From Ovis canadensis (taxonomy: Eukaryota > Chordata > Mammalia > Artiodactyla > Bovidae), in contig NC_091251.1 in the NCBI RefSeq assembly GCF_042477335.2, positions 33,806,501 through 33,870,500 on the forward strand: 64,000 nt of DNA. The letters are read 5' to 3'. Positions 57,041-64,000 of this stretch are shown in pieces. The position numbers and the translations under genes are program-made. Under the pieces are notes generated by a model, which searched no databases, was not told the DNA's origin, and saw nothing but the letters and a program-made list of their open reading frames with translations. Within the stretch, counting starts at the first letter, position 1; the number at the start of each line of letters is the position of its first letter.

Positions 57041-59329
57041 TGAGCCCCTGTCCTTCCTGCCGGCTGGCCAGGAGCCGTCCTGGACTCCTTGGGGGGAGGG
57101 TGGCCTGGCCCCTGCATCAGAGCTGGAGGAACCGAGACACCCCACATCTCCAGAGGAGGAACTGAGGACCAGAGGGGTGTGGCAGCCTGCCTCACCTGAG
57201 TCCCCATACTGCTCATCAATCAACCACCAGGGACAAGAGGGAGGAATTTCACAAATGAGGAGCACAAAGACACCAGAGGGTGATCCCATCCCAGATGCCT
57301 AGACACGGAGTTGCACTGCTGAAACTGAAGCCCTCCTCCACCTACCCCGCATCTGAAGCCACAGGGGTTAAAAGTGTCCTGTTCCCTCCAAAATGAACTC
57401 CCCATTGATGCTAGGAGAGGCTCAAAGCTGGCTGGGGATGGAGATAGGGTGACACAGGTGGCTGGAGCCCAGGTGTGTGGGCCCCCCCTTCCCATAGGGC
57501 ATCCTGGAGCCAGCTGATGCCAAGCTGAACTGAAGTGCAGTGTGGACCAAACCTGGGCCTTACGTGCCTCACGTTGACCCCTCACACACGCGAGCAGAGC
57601 ACACACAGGCACACGCAACAGGGCACATCTCTGCTCCTTCCAAGCTCCCACCAGGGACAGGCTGGCCTGGGTCACACAACTGCTCAAGGGACAGGGCGGG
57701 TCCTGAGCCCCCTCTGCTACCAAACCCCTGCCCCCTGCTGTGCTTTACAGCCAGGCTCTCCTGACCACCTTCTCACCCCTTCACTGCCCCCCTATCTCCT
57801 GGACTCCCCAGCTAAGCCCTTCTGGATCCCTCCTCTGAGGCCTTCACCACCCCCTGTCCAGGATGTCCACCACCACCTGTCTTGAGAATGGCCTGTACAG
57901 AAAGTCTTGAGAACCATGAGCAAAGACCAAAGAAACACAAAATTCAGTCGGGCCTAGCCCTAGAAAGGCCACCAGGCATGGTGAGGAGCCAGGATATGAG
58001 GATAGGAGAACAGGACGTAGTGGGCAGGAAAAGCCAGACCAAGAGAGGCAGGTGGATAGCATCGAGGGGAGCAGAGTGCCTCTACCAGAGCTCCGGTTCA
58101 GGCAGGTTTTGGGGCCAGGGCCTGCATCTGGACAGAGCACCCGAGAAGAAGGAAGACATTTCAGGGCAGGAACACACGAGTGCTGGAGAGGGGCTATGAG
58201 CAAGTCAGCTTGGAGGACCTCAGCCATTTTGGGATCTGCAAGGCTGTGCAGGGTCATCCCGGCCACACTGCACTCTCATGGGCCAGGAAGGGCTGACTCC
58301 AAACTCCCCCTGAGCTGTGACTGTCCTTCACTAACTGGTCTCCTTTCCCATCTGTGAAGCTCAAGGAGGGGGAGTCTGCCAGCCACCTCTGAGTGCCTGG
58401 GGCCCAGCACGGGGTCTGCACATGAGATGTTCAGGAAATATCCTGCTGGGGTGCTGGCAGCCTGGGAATGTGGCCCTACTGATGGAGAGAGCTGGAAATG
58501 AAGCTGGGCCGTTTTTAATGAGCTTCAGGGGGCTCGGTATAATATCCAGAACACCTGTTTGGGCGTTAGGAGTGCTGGGCTCCAGCCCTGTGTGTGCGTG
58601 GTCAGTCATTCAGTCGTGTCCAACCCTTTGCGACCCCATGGACTGTAGCCCTCCAAGCATCTCTGTTCATGGGATTCTCTCAGCAAGAATACTGGAGTGG
58701 GTTGCCATTCCCTTCTCCAGGGATCCTCCTGACCCAGGGATTGAACCCGGCTCTCCTGTTTTGCAGGCAGATTCTTTACCGCTGGGCCACCAGGGAAGCC
58801 CAGGCTCCAGCCCTAACTCTGTCACAAATAAAGAGGTCATGTCCCCTAACGGAGCATGTCCTCTCTTATGTGAAATGAGGGCATTGAACCAGGTGATATC
58901 TGAGGGCTTGTCCAGCTCCAGCAACATGGGAATCTCCCTCTTACATTGGATGCTGACCTCTCCCTGGTGACCTGTGGGTCAAGTCCTCCCCACACCACCA
59001 GGGGGAGCTCTACATATGCCCCAGGCAAGCAACCCACTAGAAGGGCTGGATAGGTGGGCCTTCATTCACCTGGGGAAGGCTAGTGCTTTTTCAGACACAG
59101 GACCCGAGGTGCCCAGCCACCAGGCTCACCACAAGGTTGCCTTGCACCCAAGAGTCATGGCATGGATATTCTGTGTTGAAGGATATCCTCAGCATCTTCA
59201 GTCTAAAGCCCCACTTGCTCATTGTTCAGACCTGGTCCCAGAGTAAGGACCATGACCTGCTCCACGCAACATTCCCATGAATATTCCTAGCATTCCTGAT
59301 CTGCCTAATTTCTGAGGAAGAAAGAGATT
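57041..59329. other. MYH6-CMTM5 intergenic spacer
   Basis: About 2.3 kb between two convergent genes. Apart from one Bov-tA SINE at 58590-58802 I see no gene or clear regulatory element; the open frames here are short and have no recognisable protein sequence. Confidence 0.6.
58578..58814 (-). mobile_element. Bov-tA SINE between MYH6 and CMTM5, 12-bp target duplication
   Basis: Reverse copy from about 58590 to 58802. GGCTCCAGCCCT flanks it at 58578-58589 and 58803-58814, a clear target-site duplication. Confidence 0.92.
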
Positions 59330-59349
59330 CACCAGTAGGATTCCAATCT

Positions 59350-59355
59350 TTTAAT
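59350..59355 (-). terminator. CMTM5: Candidate CMTM5 polyadenylation signal
   Basis: On the - strand ATTAAA occurs about 240 bases past the CMTM5 stop codon. It is the best candidate in the 3' flank, but it is a variant hexamer. Confidence 0.35.
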
Positions 59356-59596
59356 TTGGGAATGACCAGCTTCCTCCTGCACCCTCCCCTTAGACCATAA
59401 AGCAGCCTCCCTGGCCGAGCTTCGTCAAATGCCAGACTAGCCCCCACAGACAAGTCCACGTGACTTCTCAGGCCTGGCTCCATCACTGTAGGCTGGGGCA
59501 GTAGACAGTAGGCTAGGGAGCTAGTGAATCCAAAGGAGATGAGTCTGTCCCCTGTCCCACTTTCTGGCTGGGCTCAGAAGCCAGGTATCCCCAGGG

Positions 59597-61774
59597 TCAC
59601 TGCTGGTCCCCTGTGAAGATGGAGCCAGGTGGGATAGGGCATGGGGGGGTAGCTGGGTTGGGGGGCAGGGGGCATCTCCTCTCCCCAGAGGATAGGCACT
59701 CACCCTGGGCAGCCCTGGGCACCATCTCGGTCCGGTAGATCTTGAAGGCATCGTAGGCAAAGACAGAAACCAGGATGATGCCAAACACCTGTGAGAGCAG
59801 GAGGGGGATGCCACAACAAAGGCCAGCGAGCCACTGGACGCCAGGGAGAGGGAGGTGGGTGACCCAGGGCAAGGCGTGAGCCAGCCCCTGGGCACTGACT
59901 TGAGCTTGGGGGGGGAAAGGCACAGGAAGTGTGCGACCATCAGCCAGAGGTCCCTGGAGGTTGGGGGGAGCCGGAGAATTCTGCGGGTCTGGACTCACAA
60001 AAGCAGCAATGGCAGCTCCGTCCCGGGAGGTCACAGCCGCGAAGGAGACCACCAGGAAGATGACGATGGCGCTGACACAGCGGAGGAAGTCCTGGGGGTT
60101 GGGGGCGCAGGGTCAAAGAGAAGCAGAGGGCAGGCGGCATCAGCCTGAAGTTTTCCAGGCTAGTCAGCGGCTTGACCCTCAGGTACTGGGAATCCCCACA
60201 CGGAGATATCCTTGGACACAACATAAGGTGCTTGAGAGACAGAAAGCAAGAGAGAGCTCACACAGCTCCCCAGGGGAGGGACGCAGATGGATGCAGAGGG
60301 ACAGGAACCAAGACTAGAAGCCAAGGGGCTGGGCTGGGGCTGGACCTGCATCAGGGAGCAGTCTGAAGGATGGGGTCAAAGCCATATTCGACTACAGGAC
60401 ATGGGGGCTGGATTCCTTGCTTACCCAGGAAAAGGAGAGAGGCTGGAAGAGGAAAATTCAATGTTGAAAGAAGAAAGGGCCCAGAATGGCGTGGGGGAGG
60501 CAGCAAGGGGTGGGGACCCTCACCAGACAGGGCCAGTTCAGCCGATCGAAGCGCTGGTAGTACTGGGTGGCATAGAGGAAGAGGAAGGCTAGTGTGATGA
60601 AGAACTCCAGCAGCGCGGCAGCCATGTAGGCAGAGATGGAGGCCGTGAAGCAGATGAAGATGATGAAGGTCAGGGCCTGCAGGGCCAAAGGTGGGAGGTT
60701 TACCAGGAAGGGGACACAGGCCCGGACAGGCCTTTGCCTCCCTCTTTTCAGGAAGCTCCCCCAGCCAGCACACCGCCTGCCCTCGGAGGTCTTGCCAACC
60801 CTGGTGGCAGGAGCCATGCCCAGGGCCTTTGCCCATCAAGGGCTGACTCCAGCCTCCCACCTCTGCCAGCCCAGGCTCCCCCTGCTCCGGGGCCCCAGTA
60901 GCCCCAGCAGTTTAACCAAGTTTCACGGCTCTGGAGAACACCACTCTATGAAATCCAGAAGAGAGTGGGTCCCCCTTTAGCACTGGGAACACCAGCCCCT
61001 TGAGTGGTGGGACATCAGCCTGTGCCCCCAGGAGGTACCCCATGCCCCATAATTCCAGGATGCCTAAAACTCCTCTAACAAGGACGAGAGCCCCTGGTTC
61101 CATGCCAAGAGGCAAGGATTAGAAGGCAGATGCTCCAGAGTGGATGTGCGTCCCCTCAGCTCTCAAATGTAGGACAAGGTATATGCCGAAGACTCAGGTT
61201 TTACACTGAGGTCTTGCTAAGTGAATAAGGGAAGGTACTTTCCTGAGGACAGATGTTCACAAGGAGCAGGCAACAGATAAAGCGGGGCTTCAGAAAGTCT
61301 GCCCTTTTGGGTAACTGAACTTCTTGGATATGCCGAGAAGTGGCCATCTAAGGCCCAGGAGGAGGCCGGCTGGTGTCACCGCCGTCCCATCCCATCCCTG
61401 TGCCTCACACTCCCTCAGTGTCCCAGAGAGCGGTCCGCTGTCTAGCTTCAATCCTTCCTGAAGACACTGAAAGCTGCTGTTGCCGCTTCCAGGTGGAGCA
61501 GCAGCAAGAAGGCAGGCGAGGAGATGTGGGGAGGGTCGCTGGGGCAAGCCGGGTGTCTGAGAGGTGGAGGAGGGAGGCTGCTGAGGAGTGAGCCCTGAGG
61601 GGCCTGGGGCTGGGGGGTGAAGCTCTAGGCTGAGGAGGCGGCTGTTACCAGCTCAGTTTCCAGCAGGATGCCTTTGAGGGAGGAGAGGAAGGTCTTGTCC
61701 ACCGCGAAGCCCTCGAGCCCTGCAGCTGCCCCCTCCTCGGGGGGCCGGTCCCGACGACTCCAAGCATTGAACAT
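59597..61774 (-). CDS. CMTM5: CKLF-like MARVEL transmembrane domain protein 5, complete, 5 coding exons
   Basis: Small four-pass MARVEL-domain membrane protein of the chemokine-like factor family, known to be expressed in brain myelin and heart. Coding exons on the - strand: 61649-61774, 60524-60676, 59999-60091, 59704-59788, 59597-59610, all GT-AG and in phase, giving 156 residues, the length of the common human isoform. The start MFNAWSRRDRPPEEG is followed by membrane segments near residues 44-63 (IIFICFTASISAYM), 64-83 (FFITLAFLFLYAT), 98-117 (AIVIFLVVSFAAV) and 122-143 (FVFGIILVSVFAY), and the tail IYRTEMVPRAAQGDQQ. It is convergent with MYH6 and in the same orientation as IL25, the order known in other mammals. 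Longer human isoforms extend past WPCL; here reading on gives only intron sequence. Confidence 0.95.
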
Positions 61775-62639
61775 CTCCACGAGGCCCACCGGGTACGGCC
61801 CCCCACTGCCACCAGCCCAGGAAGGAAAACAGGAGGATGGGAACCTGGCAGGACGGGGAAGCAGAGAGGAGCAGGAAAGGCACTGCGAGAAACCTCAGAG
61901 TGAAGCGGGCAGGGCTGCCGTGGGGGACCGGAGAGGGCGGCCGCGGGGTGGGGGGGGGGTGGTGCTTGCCCAGATACGCCTTCACCCAGCTGCCCAGAGC
62001 GCCCTGCTGGTGCCTGCACTGGTCCCCAGGAGGCACTTGGAAGAGGAGGGGCGGGGAAGAGGGGAGGGGTCAGCTCTCCTCTTACTTGGAGCCTGACCCC
62101 GCCCACCCGCCGAGGGTGGGCGAAGGGAGGAGGGGAGAGGGGGCGGACTGCGAAGAAACCGGGAGGAGCTGGGAGGTGAGCCGAGAAATGGGCCAGGCTA
62201 GGAGCCCCCGAGAACCCAAGCCAGAGGAAGTTTGCGTCCTCCCTTCCCTAACCTTAACCCTCTTCCTCACCATCCTTTCTCCCTTTTCCTTTCAGGGAGG
62301 GTGGGAGCTGGAGCCCGGCCCTGGCAGCACCCCTCAGGACCAAGCTGTAGCAGCCAAAACTGAGGACAAAGGCAGATTGTTGGGGGGACAAGGGGGCGCT
62401 GTGTGCCTGCTGCAGTGCCTCAATGGGCCTCTGTTTCTCCAGTATGCCAGGAGGGCAGCCTGACCCCCACCCTGGTGTTTAGGGCTGGGCCAGGGAGCCA
62501 GGGAAGGGGAAGGATGAGGGGACCACAGCGGAAACTCTGGAGGGCAGCAGGTGGGGGCTGACAGTGGGGAGGAAATGGGACCAGGCTGGGAACCACAAGA
62601 TGCTCAAGCACCAGGGATGCCAAAGACAAATTAGGCCAC
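61775..62639. other. CMTM5 5' flank and IL25 3' flank
   Basis: GC-rich sequence upstream of the CMTM5 start, densest at about 61780-62170, likely holding its 5' UTR and promoter. No TATA box is evident. No further gene is seen before the IL25 polyadenylation signal. Confidence 0.5.
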
Positions 62640-62655
62640 TTTTAAGTACAGATTA

Positions 62656-62661
62656 TTTATT
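62656..62661 (-). terminator. IL25: IL25 polyadenylation signal
   Basis: AATAAA on the - strand, about 520 bases after the stop codon. It predicts a 3' UTR from 63183 down to about 62640. Confidence 0.65.
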
Positions 62662-63183
62662 TGAACAATTCTCTCCCTGCTCAATAACAGCCTCTTCCTT
62701 AGCAGCATTCATGTCAAAAGACTAGCAACTCCACCAGGAGGTTTAAGGTTGATGCTCCAAAGCCGATGCTCACTAAGCATTTGATGAATGAAGGAGCGAA
62801 CAAACTAATGAATTGAAGGGCTCTCCACTGGTGAAGGGAAAAATATCTGAAAGTGCCTGTGCTGCACCAGGGCAGCTGGGGGTGGGAGGGAAGAAGAGAC
62901 AGACATAGCAGAGCTTTGAAGACCTTTCCCAGGAGGAAATGACAGGATGCCAGTTTCCAGGGACCATAGACAGCCGCTACTGCCTTGGATTTGCCCTGCA
63001 TTTCTCAACTACTCCAAAAAGTGCGAAGTGCGGTCCCCCATGGTCCCCCATCCTGTCCCAAGATCCTGCTGCTCCGGGTGGTCCTTTGGAGGGGCTGTGC
63101 CTTCGGGTGTCCTGGTTCACCGCAGCAGGTGGCTGTCCAACCAGCTCCAGTGTTTGCCCAGGGACCAGCCATGGTCGGCACAG

Positions 63184-63439
63184 CTAGGCCATCACACGGG
63201 GCCGCACGCACACGCAAGCCAAGGAGACACGGTAGAGCCTGCGTTCCAGGCAGTAGCCATGGTGGGCGCCCTGCTGTCCAGGGCATGGCCGCCGGTAGAA
63301 AACGGTCTGGTTGTGGTAGAGCAGCTCTGAGTTTCCCAGGGGGTCCATGTGGGAGCCCGTCTGGAGGCTGACACAGTGTGGACACAGGCAGCGTGCGTGG
63401 TACAGATCCTGCGGGAGCCGGTTCAAGTCTCTGTCCAAC
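63184..63439 (-). CDS. IL25: Interleukin 25 (IL-17E), final coding exon only (partial gene)
   Basis: Secreted IL-17-family cytokine that binds IL17RB/IL17RA and promotes type 2 immune responses. The exon runs from an acceptor CCCACAG just above 63439 to the TAG at 63184-63186. It completes a split Glu codon and then encodes 84 residues beginning LDRDLNRLPQDLYHARCLCP and ending ACVCVRPRVMA. Seven cysteines in the CLCPHC, PC, YC and ACVC clusters fit the IL-17 cystine-knot fold, and NQT (exon residues 43-45) is an N-glycosylation site. It is close to human IL-25 except for a PGQQGAHHG segment and the last residue. The first exon, with signal peptide and N-terminal half, is not in the 560 bases to the right and must lie beyond the window. 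Confidence 0.95.
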
Positions 63440-64000
63440 CTGTGGGGCGGCAAGAGTCAGGTGCTGGAGGGAGGGGCTGGCCAGGAGCAGTGAGGCTCCA
63501 GGGTGGAAACGCCAGGGCTGCTGTCAGTCCTGTGGCTTTGCTTCCAGCTCTGGTGCCCACAAGCCAGGTGGCTGTGAACAAGTCACCCCCTCTCCCCTGG
63601 GATTTATTCTCCTGAACTGCGAGGGTCGGGGATGGAAGAGTGACTTTCCAAATGGTGCCAGAGCCCTGAGGGGGGTGGGCCAGGTGGGGAGCTCCACTGG
63701 GGCCTCTACCAGACCAGCTGTGGTTCCAGTGACCCATATGCTGGGTTCTAGCATCACGTTTCCTTATGTGATTGTCAGTATATATGTATTTTTAAATTTT
63801 TAAAGTAAAAATTGCTCTTATATCCAAGTATAAGAAAGCATGAAGTGAAGGCTGACAGTCTGCCTCCCACCAGCCCCACTCCCCTGAGGGAGCCACTGTC
63901 TGCCATGTCCTGCCCATCCTCCAGATTCCAACTGTGCATGTATAATAAGCACATGTCCAGGTGTATTGTAAGACTTATTGACTTATTCTGAAAAGGTTTC
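63440..64000. other. IL25: IL25 intron (right edge of window)
   Basis: No coding match to the IL25 N-terminus in any - strand frame. The last 250 bases are A/T-rich. Nothing else is recognised. Confidence 0.6.

Noticed and set aside
60458-60817. CMTM5 frame extending into its intron past WPCL
   Set aside because: A normal donor GTGAGG follows CTG, and splicing to the next exon gives the conserved DFLRCVSA. The read-on sequence has no similarity to known long isoforms.
63440-64000. Search for IL25 exon 1 near the window edge
   Set aside because: No - strand frame matches an IL-25 signal peptide or N-terminal half, so the gene is reported as partial.

Overview
The window is mammalian genomic DNA from a ruminant artiodactyl. 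Its introns and spacers carry about a dozen ruminant-type tRNA-derived SINEs (Bov-tA class), one BovB-related retroposon, CHR-type SINEs shared by ruminants and whales, and old MIR and L1 fragments. All genes are intron-rich and recognisable by protein sequence. I cannot fix the species from the sequence alone.

Layout. 1-3500: upstream spacer with one CHR SINE and no gene found. 3500-25540 (+): MYH7, the slow/beta cardiac myosin heavy chain; 38 coding exons were placed by reading frame and splice sites and give 1935 codons plus stop. Intron 30 holds miR-208b. 25545-29385: the MYH7-MYH6 intergenic interval, with no gene but candidate control sites. 29196-57040 (+): MYH6, the alpha cardiac myosin heavy chain, with its promoter; 37 coding exons give 1939 codons plus stop. 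Intron 29 holds miR-208a. 57041-59330: spacer. 59330-61774 (-): CMTM5, a complete 156-codon MARVEL-domain membrane protein gene, convergent with MYH6. 62640-63439 (-): the last exon and 3' UTR of IL25 (interleukin-17E), whose first exon lies beyond the right edge.

How the parts work together. MYH7 and MYH6 are tandem duplicates in head-to-tail order and encode the two motors of the heart thick filament, slow beta and fast alpha. Each carries a related intronic microRNA that is co-expressed with its host; from published work, miR-208a feeds back on the MYH6/MYH7 balance. The MYH6 promoter shows TATA, CArG, thyroid hormone response, M-CAT and MEF2 sites at the spacings known for this gene. The MYH7 promoter shows TATA and two M-CAT-type sites.

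I found no wholly unknown system. The most useful observations are: several tracts of near or full identity between MYH6 and MYH7 that run through introns, indicating recent gene conversion (one of 578 bp, one of 351 bp); a GC-AG intron in MYH6; loss of one intron in MYH6 compared with MYH7; a dense E-box/DR4/GATA cluster in the intergenic interval; and a strong excess of SINEs in MYH6 compared with MYH7.
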